From Rothia sp. (in: high G+C Gram-positive bacteria) (GTDB lineage Bacteria > Actinomycetota > Actinomycetes > Actinomycetales > Micrococcaceae): a stretch of 14,930 nucleotides of DNA. Shown here piece by piece: positions 1-6,188 of this stretch. A program made the translations under genes and the position numbers. The stretch spans positions 1 through 14,930 of the forward strand of contig NZ_JABZXW010000057.1 in the NCBI RefSeq assembly GCF_015265375.1. Direction: 5' to 3'. Below the pieces are notes generated by a model that was not told where the DNA came from, searched no databases, and saw nothing but the letters and a program-made list of their open reading frames with translations. Positions within the stretch are counted from its first letter, which is position 1. Each line of letters starts with the position of its first letter.

Positions 1-1
1 T

Positions 2-76
2 CTTCTTGGAGCCCTTTGCTGGATTGCTATCATCCTGACTAGTCTTGGCATGCAATTACTCATCGGTATTTACTAA
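2..76 (+). CDS. C-terminal end of a membrane protein (partial)
   Basis: An open frame enters from the left edge and stops at TAA 74-76. The 24 visible residues are strongly hydrophobic (they include WIAIILTSLGMQLLIG) and look like a last transmembrane helix followed by a short tail. The start and any identifying domain lie outside the window, so no family can be named. The stretch is AT-rich like the small ORF that follows. What is seen is only an open frame with membrane-like composition; that it is a real gene end is an inference from this hydrophobicity and from the Shine-Dalgarno-like AAGGGAG (82-88) placed just after its stop. Confidence 0.4.
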   Translation, partial: LLGALCWIAIILTSLGMQLLIGIY

Positions 77-168
77 GAAAAAAGGGAGCCTAAAGGCTAC
101 CTCAGAACGTAGACAAACGTCATTTTTGGCGTTTTATCTATGATGAAAAAACTAAAGAATACACTCTC

Positions 169-351
169 ATGCTGAAGCACATTTGGGAATTCGTAATGTA
201 TGTTGAACCCGACGGGTCATATACAGAAGACAAAAATACGGCCGAGGGGGACGATAGCGGCGCTTACATTCTCCAATATTCAGATGGATTTTGGACTGTC
301 GTTGGCTCGCTTTCTCAAGAGCAGCTGAAGGAAAAAGGGCTACTGAAATAA
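169..351 (+). CDS. Small hypothetical protein, possibly 5'-truncated
   Basis: A 60-residue acidic ORF with many aromatic residues, ending at TAA 349-351. I do not recognise the family; there is no signal peptide or membrane segment. The only ATG in frame is at 169, but no Shine-Dalgarno sequence precedes it. The same frame stays open back to the TAA at 91-93 and reads like real protein (it includes HFWRFIYDEKTKEYTL) without any ATG, GTG or TTG. Meanwhile a good AAGGGAG (82-88) sits where a start near 94-98 would be expected. Either translation starts at 169, or a start codon was lost or lies in another frame, making this a decayed or truncated gene. Its base composition is much more AT-rich than the housekeeping genes downstream, consistent with recent acquisition. 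Confidence 0.45.
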   Translation: MLKHIWEFVMYVEPDGSYTEDKNTAEGDDSGAYILQYSDGFWTVVGSLSQEQLKEKGLLK

Positions 352-364
352 CCCCATAACCTTT

Positions 365-429
365 GAGAAGCCACATGTGTTTCGAGAAGCCACCATTGTT
401 GTTGCTTTTCGAAACACATGTGGCTTCTC
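365..429. repeat. Long inverted repeat: 26-bp arms, 13-nt loop
   Basis: The arm 365-390 is the reverse complement of 404-429 at 25 of 26 positions; the one mismatch would be a G-U pair in RNA. The loop is 391-403. Each arm contains the self-complementary octamer CACATGTG, and the left arm contains GAGAAGCCAC twice (365-374 and 384-393). It lies between the small ORF and the ybaK promoter, so it could stop transcription entering ybaK, but no T-tract follows on either strand. That makes a classical intrinsic terminator only one option; a short palindromic mobile repeat or a protein-binding site is also possible. Confidence 0.85.
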
Positions 430-461
430 GGCGCATAGGTATCGGCGCATGGCGTCTTCCG

Positions 462-467
462 TAAAAT
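462..467 (+). promoter_or_regulatory. -10 element of ybaK, probably giving a leaderless mRNA
   Basis: TAAAAT matches the TAnnnT form of a sigma-70-type -10 box. Its last base is 7 nt before the ybaK ATG at 474, so transcription would begin at or next to the start codon. No Shine-Dalgarno sequence is visible in the preceding 20 nt, which agrees with a leaderless transcript, a common arrangement in Actinomycetota. No convincing -35 box is seen. Confidence 0.55.
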
Positions 468-473
468 GGTTGT

Positions 474-974
474 ATGGCTAAGAAAACTAAAGGTAAGAAG
501 AGCGGCGCAGCAACCGCCGCCGTAGCACTGCTGACCGAGACGAACACCCCCTTCCAGATGCGCGAATACGAGCACGTTGAAGGCGTCACCTCATTCGGTG
601 AAGAGGCCGCGAAGAACCTCGGTGCTTCCGAGGAGCAGGTGTTCAAGACCCTGCTGATTGTGCACGAGAAGGATTTCGCCGTCGCAATCGTGCCCGTATC
701 CGGCAAGCTGAACATTAAGGCTGCCGCTGCCGCCTTGGGCTGGAAGAGCGCCTCCATGTGCGACCCGAAGGTCGCTGAGCGCCGCACCGGCTACGTGGTG
801 GGCGGTATTTCTCCGCTGGGTCAGAAGACCCCCTCCCCCACCCTGCTCGATGAGTCCGCGCAGCTTTTTGACACGATCATGGTCTCTGGCGGTAAGCGCG
901 GTCTGGATGTTGAGCTCGCCCCGGACGACCTGCTGAAGCTCACCAACGGCAAGTACGCTGACATCCGCGCGTAG
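474..974 (+). CDS. ybaK: Cys-tRNA(Pro)/Cys-tRNA(Cys) deacylase, YbaK/EbsC family
   Basis: A trans-editing enzyme that hydrolyses Cys mischarged onto tRNA(Pro) in the cytoplasm, protecting proline codons. The 166-residue protein has the usual family length. The conserved catalytic lysine lies in VFKTLL (K58), the GGISPLGQK loop typical of YbaK is at residues 110-118, and the C-terminal glycine-rich segment SGGKRGLDVEL is at 138-148. The first 15 residues are Lys/Ala-rich and probably flexible. The start at 474 is chosen because the likely -10 box lies 7 nt upstream and nothing better precedes it. The next gene, msrB, follows after about 85 bases on the same strand without a clear terminator, so the two may be cotranscribed. 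Family membership is clear; specificity for Cys-tRNA(Pro) is inferred from the subfamily. Confidence 0.93.
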   Translation: MAKKTKGKKSGAATAAVALLTETNTPFQMREYEHVEGVTSFGEEAAKNLGASEEQVFKTLLIVHEKDFAVAIVPVSGKLNIKAAAAALGWKSASMCDPKVAERRTGYVVGGISPLGQKTPSPTLLDESAQLFDTIMVSGGKRGLDVELAPDDLLKLTNGKYADIRA

Positions 975-1050
975 TCCGCGCTCAGCGGGAATAATCCGCC
1001 CGGCCGCGGCGTTACATAAGTCGTAGGAGCCTGGGCAAGAGAGCAAACTG

Positions 1051-1056
1051 AAGGAG
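1051..1056 (+). promoter_or_regulatory. Shine-Dalgarno site that decides the msrB start
   Basis: AAGGAG lies 2 nt before the ATG at 1059 and 5 nt before the ATG at 1062. The second spacing is far more usual, so 1062 is preferred as the start. Confidence 0.6.
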
Positions 1057-1061
1057 TCATG

Positions 1062-1523
1062 ATGGGCAATTCGCTACCCGGCGTGGGTGCTATCGCCAAG
1101 AACTGGCGTGAAGTGCTCAAGCCTGAAGAGTACGCTGTTCTGCGTGAGGGCGGCACCGAGCGCGCGTTCACCGGCGAGTACTGGAACACCCACACGGAGG
1201 GTGTGTATTCGTGCCGTGCCTGCGGTACGGAGCTGTTCCGTTCCGATCAGAAGTTCGATTCGCATTGCGGTTGGCCGTCGTTTTTCGCGCCGCTGGCTGA
1301 GGACCGTGTGCGCTACCTGGAGGACACGACCTTCGGTATGCGCCGTGTGGAGGTGCGTTGCGCCGCCTGCGATTCGCACCTGGGTCACGTATTTGAGGGT
1401 GAGGGTTACCCGACTCCCACGGACTTGCGGTATTGCATTAATTCGGTGTGTCTGACGCTGATCCCGGCAGGCGAGGCGGCAGCCGGTGATACCTCGGCTG
1501 ACGAGGCCGAAGCTACCAAATAA
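1062..1523 (+). CDS. msrB: Peptide-methionine (R)-S-oxide reductase MsrB
   Basis: Reduces the R-epimer of methionine sulfoxide in proteins, usually with thioredoxin as reductant. Numbering here is from the alternative ATG at 1059. Two CxxC pairs, C52/C55 and C101/C104, form the structural zinc site. The recycling cysteine is C70 in SHCGWPSF, and the catalytic cysteine is C126 in RYCINS. All key residues are present, so the enzyme should be active. Length (153-154 residues) is normal, with an Ala/Glu-rich C-terminal tail of about 20 residues beyond the fold. There is no signal peptide, so it is cytoplasmic. It follows ybaK on the same strand. The next gene is 229 bases downstream behind its own promoter, so msrB probably ends this transcription unit. 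Confidence 0.96.
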   Translation: MGNSLPGVGAIAKNWREVLKPEEYAVLREGGTERAFTGEYWNTHTEGVYSCRACGTELFRSDQKFDSHCGWPSFFAPLAEDRVRYLEDTTFGMRRVEVRCAACDSHLGHVFEGEGYPTPTDLRYCINSVCLTLIPAGEAAAGDTSADEAEATK

Positions 1524-1534
1524 ACCCCTGCAAG

Positions 1535-1559
1535 ACCCCTCGCGGGCACGCCGGTGAAC
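1535..1559 (+). repeat. Dispersed 25-bp intergenic element, copy 1
   Basis: This segment matches 6105-6129 at 21 of 25 positions on the same strand; the shared ends are ACCCCT and GGTGAAC with GGGCA in the middle. Both copies are intergenic. A 12-base piece of it (CGCGGGCACGCC, 1541-1552) recurs exactly at 1626-1637. Function unknown. Confidence 0.55.
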
Positions 1560-1606
1560 CCCTTATTGTGAGTCTCTCTAAATTCGAGGCTTTAGGCTCG
1601 GGCGGG

Positions 1607-1612
1607 TAGAAT
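1607..1612 (+). promoter_or_regulatory. Candidate -10 box upstream of the RNase D gene
   Basis: TAGAAT fits a sigma-70-type -10 element and lies about 140 nt before the start codon at 1753. No good -35 match is seen 16-18 nt upstream. If used, the 5' leader of about 130 nt would contain the 16-bp tandem repeat at 1646-1677. Confidence 0.35.
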
Positions 1613-1645
1613 GGCGTAGTGCCTTCGCGGGCACGCCACCCCGCC

Positions 1646-1677
1646 CGGGCTCGTGTTTGTTCGGGCTTGTGTTTGTT
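1646..1677 (+). repeat. 16-bp tandem repeat, two copies plus a partial third
   Basis: CGGGCTCGTGTTTGTT (1646-1661) is followed directly by CGGGCTTGTGTTTGTT (1662-1677), differing at one base, and then by a partial unit starting CGGGCGT at 1678. It lies in the leader region of the RNase D gene. Confidence 0.75.
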
Positions 1678-1752
1678 CGGGCGTACGCCTACCCGGGCAT
1701 CTGACGCATCGTATGGGCGCGTCGAATCAGACAGAGGAAAAGGATTGAGTGC

Positions 1753-3018
1753 ATGAGTACCGCAGCTGAACAGAATGCCGCAGGCACCCCTCAGCTGACC
1801 CTTAACGGTATCGAAGTTCCGGACGTTGTTCCTCTGGAGACCCCTTCCGCACCGATTCCGACCCTTATCAATACGGAGAGCGGTCTGCGTCGTGCGGCTG
1901 AGCAGTTGGCGGCGGCGTCCGGCCCGGTGGCTGTTGATACGGAGCGCGCCCAGGGCATCCGCTACGGTTCGCGCGCTTTTTTGGTGCAGCTCAAGCGTGA
2001 GGATCAGCTGTACCTGATTGACCCTGAGGCGTTCAAGGATTTGCGCATTATTAACGATGCGTTGGCGGATGCTGAGTGGGTTATTCACGCCGCGATTCAG
2101 GATTTCCCGAGCTTGGATATGCTCGGTATGCGCCCGAACCGCCTGTTTGATACGGAGCTGGGTGCGCGTCTTGCCGGTCTGGAGCGCGTGAACCTGGGTG
2201 CGACTGTTGAGGAGCTGCTCGGCTATAAGCTGGCGAAGAAGCACTCGAAGGAAGACTGGTCGCGCCGTCCTCTGCCGGAGTCGTGGCTGAACTATGCTCT
2301 GCTGGACGTTGACGTGCTCATTGATTTACGTGACGCGCTGGAGGAGCTGCTCCGCAAGCAGGGTAAGCTGCAGTACGCCCTGGAGGAGTTCGAGTACCTG
2401 TGCAAGTCCCCGGTGAAGGATCCTACGGATCAGCCGGAGCGTTGGCGTAAGACGAAGGGCCGCACGATGCTGCGTTCGGTCAAGCAGCTGACGGCGCTGC
2501 GTAACCTGTGGCTTGAGCGTGACTCGCTGGCTCGCAAGAAGGACGTTGACGCGAAGCGTCTGCTGCCCGATTCTGCGATTGTGGAGGCGGCACGCACCAT
2601 GCCGCGTAACGTGCCCGCTATCATGGCGATTCCCGGTTTTCAGACGCGTGGCCTGCGTCGTGAGGGTCCGCGCTGGGTGCGTGCTATTGCCGCGGCGGCG
2701 CGCGGTGAGAACGCCGTACCGTTCACCTTGCCGTCGACCGCCCCGCCGCCGTTGAAGGCGTGGGAGTCGAAGCGCCCCGAGAATCTGGCGCTGTTCACCG
2801 AGGTTCGTCAGGCAATTGATGAGCTCTCGGAGAAGCTGACCATTCCGGCGCAGAACCTAATCACGACCGATTATGTTCGCCGCCTCTGCTGGGAGCCGCC
2901 GGCTCGTTTTGATGAGCAGACCCTGCGGGATGCGCTCGCCGAGTACGGTGCGCGCCCGTGGCAGACGGGTCTGGTTGCCCCTGTGATTGCGCCGATTTTT
3001 GCCCGCCACCTGGGGTAG
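1753..3018 (+). CDS. rnd: RNase D-type 3'-5' exoribonuclease with HRDC domain
   Basis: A DEDD-family nuclease that trims 3' ends of structured RNAs such as tRNA precursors, using two metal ions. Exo motif I is VAVDTE with D62 and E64. Motif II is in HAAIQD (D117). Motif III is YALLDVD with Y181 and D185, the DEDDy pattern. An HRDC domain follows at roughly residues 230-310, and the last 100 residues form a second helical region. The protein (421 residues) begins with a low-complexity stretch of about 40 residues not needed for the fold. The ATG at 1753 has an AAAGGA-type ribosome-binding site 8 nt upstream. It stands alone between its own upstream region and a terminator at 3046-3095. An RNase D homologue next to dxs is also found in mycobacteria (Rv2681/Rv2682c, from memory). 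Substrates in this organism are inferred. Confidence 0.92.
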   Translation: MSTAAEQNAAGTPQLTLNGIEVPDVVPLETPSAPIPTLINTESGLRRAAEQLAAASGPVAVDTERAQGIRYGSRAFLVQLKREDQLYLIDPEAFKDLRIINDALADAEWVIHAAIQDFPSLDMLGMRPNRLFDTELGARLAGLERVNLGATVEELLGYKLAKKHSKEDWSRRPLPESWLNYALLDVDVLIDLRDALEELLRKQGKLQYALEEFEYLCKSPVKDPTDQPERWRKTKGRTMLRSVKQLTALRNLWLERDSLARKKDVDAKRLLPDSAIVEAARTMPRNVPAIMAIPGFQTRGLRREGPRWVRAIAAAARGENAVPFTLPSTAPPPLKAWESKRPENLALFTEVRQAIDELSEKLTIPAQNLITTDYVRRLCWEPPARFDEQTLRDALAEYGARPWQTGLVAPVIAPIFARHLG

Positions 3019-3045
3019 ATTTCTCCAACGCTGAATAGATGTGTG

Positions 3046-3095
3046 TGCCGGTTGGGTGTGTTGCTGATGCGACCGCCCGACCGGCATTTTCTTTG
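3046..3095 (+). terminator. Intrinsic terminator after the RNase D gene
   Basis: TGCCGGTTGGG (3046-3056) pairs with CCCGACCGGCA (3076-3086), one pair being a G-U, and is followed at once by TTTTCTTT. The stem is 11 bp, with a long loop of 19 nt. Position 28 bases after the stop codon and the T-run make this a convincing terminator. Confidence 0.75.
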
Positions 3096-3173
3096 CCTCG
3101 GGAGCGTTTGACTCGGGAACAAGCGCTAACAAAGCTTAGCCTGCTCTCATTCGATTTTTATCTCAAACGGGCA

Positions 3174-3179
3174 TAGGGT
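3174..3179 (+). promoter_or_regulatory. Candidate -10 box of the Rieske gene
   Basis: TAGGGT is a weak TAnnnT match 26 nt before the start codon at 3206. A loosely matching TTCGAT lies 18 nt upstream (3150-3155). The AT-rich patch upstream and the position downstream of a terminator support a promoter here, although the exact boxes are uncertain. Confidence 0.3.
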
Positions 3180-3205
3180 GGAGAGAGTACACGAAAGGAC
3201 CCACC

Positions 3206-3730
3206 ATGCCCGCACCCAACGGATGCTGCCGTTCTCAGGAGGCGTGCGCCTCCCCCGCTACTGAATCTGCAACCGTCGACACCGCAGTCGATACCTCAGA
3301 GACTGAATCTTCTGCTCGCGTCTTCTCCCGCCGCGCAACCCTTATCACCGGTGCTGTAGCATCCGGTACGTTGCTCGCTTCCTGCGCCGAAGGTGACGGC
3401 GCCGTCACCGCCCCGGAAGGCACCGTTGAGGTGGGCGCCGCCTCCGCAGTGGGCGTGGGCAAGGCCGCTAAGCTGACCCACGGCTCCACGACCGTGATCG
3501 TGTCCCAGCCGTCCGCGGGTGAATACAAGGCGTTCAGCACCGTCTGCACCCACCAGGGCTGCCAGGTGCAGGTACAGGATTCCAACCGCATCGTGTGTCC
3601 CTGCCACGGCTCCGAGTACGCCGTAGCTGACGGTTCGGTCGTGCACGGCCCCGCAGAGGAGGCGCTGACCAGCTACCCGGTGCAGGTGAAGGGCGGCAAG
3701 CTTTTCGTTAGCGGCACCGGCAACTCCTAA
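3206..3730 (+). CDS. Rieske [2Fe-2S] protein, Tat-exported lipoprotein
   Basis: A small exported Rieske iron-sulfur protein, probably an electron carrier on the outer face of the membrane. A twin-arginine motif SRRATL (residues 41-46) precedes a hydrophobic stretch ending in LLASC, a lipobox with C60 as the lipidated residue. The Rieske domain covers about 70-172. Box I is CTHQGC (C114 and H116 as ligands) and box II is CPCHGS (C131 and H134 as ligands), with C119 and C133 forming the usual disulfide. There is no oxygenase or cytochrome bc1 context. The start at 3206 has AAAGGA 6 nt upstream and no alternative start exists before the Tat motif, so the unusual 40-residue n-region with C7, C8 and C14 is probably real. 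The redox partner is unknown. Confidence 0.9.
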   Translation: MPAPNGCCRSQEACASPATESATVDTAVDTSETESSARVFSRRATLITGAVASGTLLASCAEGDGAVTAPEGTVEVGAASAVGVGKAAKLTHGSTTVIVSQPSAGEYKAFSTVCTHQGCQVQVQDSNRIVCPCHGSEYAVADGSVVHGPAEEALTSYPVQVKGGKLFVSGTGNS

Positions 3731-3744
3731 AACCGGCGGCTCAG

Positions 3745-3792
3745 AACCTACATACGACAAAACCTACATACGGCAAAACATGCATACAGCAA
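3745..3792 (+). repeat. 16-bp tandem repeat, three copies
   Basis: AACCTACATACGACAA (3745-3760), AACCTACATACGGCAA (3761-3776) and a more diverged AACATGCATACAGCAA (3777-3792) lie head to tail. The last copy runs into the left arm of the terminator at 3790. It is downstream of the Rieske gene and outside any supported gene. Confidence 0.8.
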
Positions 3793-3827
3793 AGCCCCGC
3801 CCATCACGACTGATGGGCGGGGCTTTG
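3790..3827. terminator. Bidirectional terminator between the Rieske gene and dxs
   Basis: A perfect 17-bp GC-rich stem (3790-3806 with 3811-3827) closes a CGAC loop. The right arm ends in CTTTG and the left begins CAAAG, so either strand gives a short U-rich end. It sits between two convergent genes and should stop transcription from both sides. Confidence 0.85.
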
Positions 3828-3890
3828 TGCTGTCTTACAGTGCGCCTACCGCTGAGGCAAGCTCAGACGGCACATTTCAGGTACGAACGT

Positions 3891-5963
3891 TTAGCGGGTG
3901 TGGCGCGGCTTCTGGCCCTCTTCACGAGCGAACGGAACCTTATCGCCAGCCAGCTGCGCACGCAGATCCGCGATAATGGTTTCCGCGGTCAGGCCGACCT
4001 CCTCCAGAATCTGCTCGCGAGAAGCGTGCGGAATGAACTCCGCCGGAAGACCCAGCTCGCTCAGCGCGGTATCCACGCCAGCCGCACGCATTTCCTGGCG
4101 GATGCGCGAACCCACACCACCGGAACGCACGCCGTCCTCAATGGTCACCACAATACGGTGATCACGAGCCAGCTCAACGACCGAAGACGGCACCGGCATC
4201 ACCCAGCGCGGGTCAACCACGGTGGACTGGATGCCCTCGGCGGCAAGCACCTCGGATGCTTCCAGAGCCACGCGAGCCATAGCGCCCACGGCAACGAACA
4301 GCACGTCACGCTGACCGGTCTCCGGGTGGGGTTCACCGGTGCGTGCCAACACGTCCACGCCGTCGCTGCGGCGCTCCAGGGCAGGAATGTCCTCGCCCAC
4401 GGAGCCCTTCGGGTAGCGAATCACGGTCGGTGCGTCGTTGATAGCTACAGCCTCACGCAGTTCTTCGCGCAGGGTTGCGCCATCACGCGGAGCCGCCAGG
4501 TGCAGGCCTGGAATGAACTGGAGCATCGCCAAATCCCACATGCCGTGGTGGCTTGCACCGTCCGGGCCGGTAATGCCGGAGCGGTCCAGCACCACGGTCA
4601 CGCCCGCCTTGTGCAGGGCAACGTCCATGAGCAGCTGGTCAAAGCCGCGGTTCAGGAAGGTTGCGTAGAGGGCAACCACCGGGTGCATGCCGCCGTACGC
4701 CAGGCCGGCGCTCATTGCCACGGCGTGCTGCTCAGCGATACCTACGTCAATAACGCGCTCGGGGTGGCGCTTCTGGAATTCGCGCAGACCCACGGGAATG
4801 AGCATCGCGCCGGTAATACCAACGACGTTCTCCTGCTCATCCGCAATATCTGCGATTTCACGGCCAAAGACGCTCGTCCACGACTCGGAGGTGCTGGTCG
4901 AAACATCCTCACCGGTCAGCGGGTCAATCTGGCCCACCGCGTGGAACTGGTCGTCCTCATTCGCGCGAGCGGGTGCGTAGCCGTGGCCCTTCTCGGTAAT
5001 GGCGTGCACAATCACCGGGCCGGCGTAGTTCTTCGCCGCGGTCAGTGCGTTCTCCACAGCCTGCTGGTCGTGGCCGTCAATCGGGCCCACGTACTTCATG
5101 CCCAGGTCTTCAAAAATGCCCTTGGGTACGACGACGTCCTTAATGCCCGCCTTCATGCCGTGCAGGCCGCGGTACACCATCTGACCGACGGGGCCGCCAC
5201 GTTGCAGACCGATGCGCACCGCATCCAGTGCGTGGTCGTAGCGGTGATCGAGGCGCACGCGATCCACCTGCTGCTGCACACCGTGCTTGAGCTCAGACAG
5301 CTGGTTCGCGAAACCGCCAATGGTCGGCGCGTAGGAGCGGCCGTTATCGTTGACCACAATCACGACCTTGCGGGTGCGGTCGGCAGCAATATTGTTCACA
5401 GCCTCCCACGCCATGCCGCCGGTCAGCGCGCCGTCACCAATGAGGACCACAGTGTAACGGTCATCTTCACCGTTGAGCTTGTGCGCGCGAGAAATACCGT
5501 CAGCCCACGAAATCGAGCTGGAGGCGTGCGAAGACGCAATAATGTCGTGCTCAGACTCGCCTCGATCCGGGTAACCCGACAGGCCACCCTTCTGACGCAG
5601 AGTCTTAAACGCGTGACGACCAGTCACCAGCTTATGCACATAGGACTGGTGGCCGGTGTCGAAAAGAATATTGTCCTTGGGAGATTCGAAGACACGGTGA
5701 ATGCCGAGGGTCAGCTCCACAACGCCCAGGTTCGGACCCAGGTGACCGCCGGTCGCCGACACGTTCGTCACGATGAACTGGCGGATTTCCTTAGAGAGCT
5801 CCTCCAGCTGCTCGTAGCTGAGGTTCTGCAGGTCCGCCGGGGACTGAATACCCGGGAGCAACTTGGCAGTGGCACCATTGCCAATGCTGTAGTCGGCGGT
5901 GGGTGCGCCACCGGCGGCGCTATTCGGGGTCTCCTCCTGCGGCAATGCGTTTTCAGCGGACAT
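3891..5963 (-). CDS. dxs: 1-deoxy-D-xylulose-5-phosphate synthase
   Basis: Condenses pyruvate and glyceraldehyde 3-phosphate, using thiamine diphosphate and Mg2+, in the first step of the MEP pathway to isoprenoids and menaquinone side chains. The thiamine-binding motif GDGALTGG begins at residue 177 and continues to NDN near 206. The conserved active-site histidine is H74 in TGGHLGPNLG. The catalytic glutamate lies in VGIAEQHAV in the second domain, followed by the DRSGITGPDG loop. At 690 residues it is about 50 longer than many homologues, through an N-terminal extension of roughly 36 residues before the conserved LPGIQSP and a C-terminal tail. The ATG has GAGGAG 9 nt upstream. The gene stands alone: the TrmA-like gene on the same strand ends 225 bases upstream. 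All key motifs are intact. Confidence 0.97.
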   Translation of the reverse strand: MSAENALPQEETPNSAAGGAPTADYSIGNGATAKLLPGIQSPADLQNLSYEQLEELSKEIRQFIVTNVSATGGHLGPNLGVVELTLGIHRVFESPKDNILFDTGHQSYVHKLVTGRHAFKTLRQKGGLSGYPDRGESEHDIIASSHASSSISWADGISRAHKLNGEDDRYTVVLIGDGALTGGMAWEAVNNIAADRTRKVVIVVNDNGRSYAPTIGGFANQLSELKHGVQQQVDRVRLDHRYDHALDAVRIGLQRGGPVGQMVYRGLHGMKAGIKDVVVPKGIFEDLGMKYVGPIDGHDQQAVENALTAAKNYAGPVIVHAITEKGHGYAPARANEDDQFHAVGQIDPLTGEDVSTSTSESWTSVFGREIADIADEQENVVGITGAMLIPVGLREFQKRHPERVIDVGIAEQHAVAMSAGLAYGGMHPVVALYATFLNRGFDQLLMDVALHKAGVTVVLDRSGITGPDGASHHGMWDLAMLQFIPGLHLAAPRDGATLREELREAVAINDAPTVIRYPKGSVGEDIPALERRSDGVDVLARTGEPHPETGQRDVLFVAVGAMARVALEASEVLAAEGIQSTVVDPRWVMPVPSSVVELARDHRIVVTIEDGVRSGGVGSRIRQEMRAAGVDTALSELGLPAEFIPHASREQILEEVGLTAETIIADLRAQLAGDKVPFAREEGQKPRHTR

Positions 5964-6020
5964 ACACCCACACTCCTCAAGGTCGGGGCACGGCTCATTC
6001 CGTGCGTTGGTTCTTCAATG

Positions 6021-6026
6021 ATTCTA
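6021..6026 (-). promoter_or_regulatory. Candidate -10 box of dxs
   Basis: Read on the minus strand this is TAGAAT, a good -10 match about 58 nt before the dxs start. No -35 box is correctly spaced; a TTGGCA (6037-6042, minus strand) is only 10 nt upstream and so does not pair with it. Confidence 0.35.
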
Positions 6027-6104
6027 CCGTTTACGGTGCCAAAAAGCAGATTTATGCGCCCGCAGAGCAAGACGCACCGGGTTGAGCAAAAACGGCCTGA
6101 AATA

Positions 6105-6129
6105 ACCCCTAGTGGGCAGGCTGGTGAAC
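6105..6129 (+). repeat. Dispersed 25-bp intergenic element, copy 2
   Basis: The second copy of the element at 1535-1559 (21 of 25 identical). Here it lies between the end of the TrmA-like gene and the dxs promoter. Together with flanking bases it can form an imperfect hairpin (GGGCAGGCTG against CAGCCCAACCCGCCC), but without a T-tract. Confidence 0.5.
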
Positions 6130-6188
6130 AGCCCAACCCGCCCAACGCTGCGATTATTTGCTTCTTTGTTACGGCTACTAGCTACGCG

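Noticed and set aside
6037..6042. TTGGCA on the minus strand as the -35 box of dxs
   Set aside because: Only 10 bases separate it from TAGAAT, too few for a sigma-70-type promoter.
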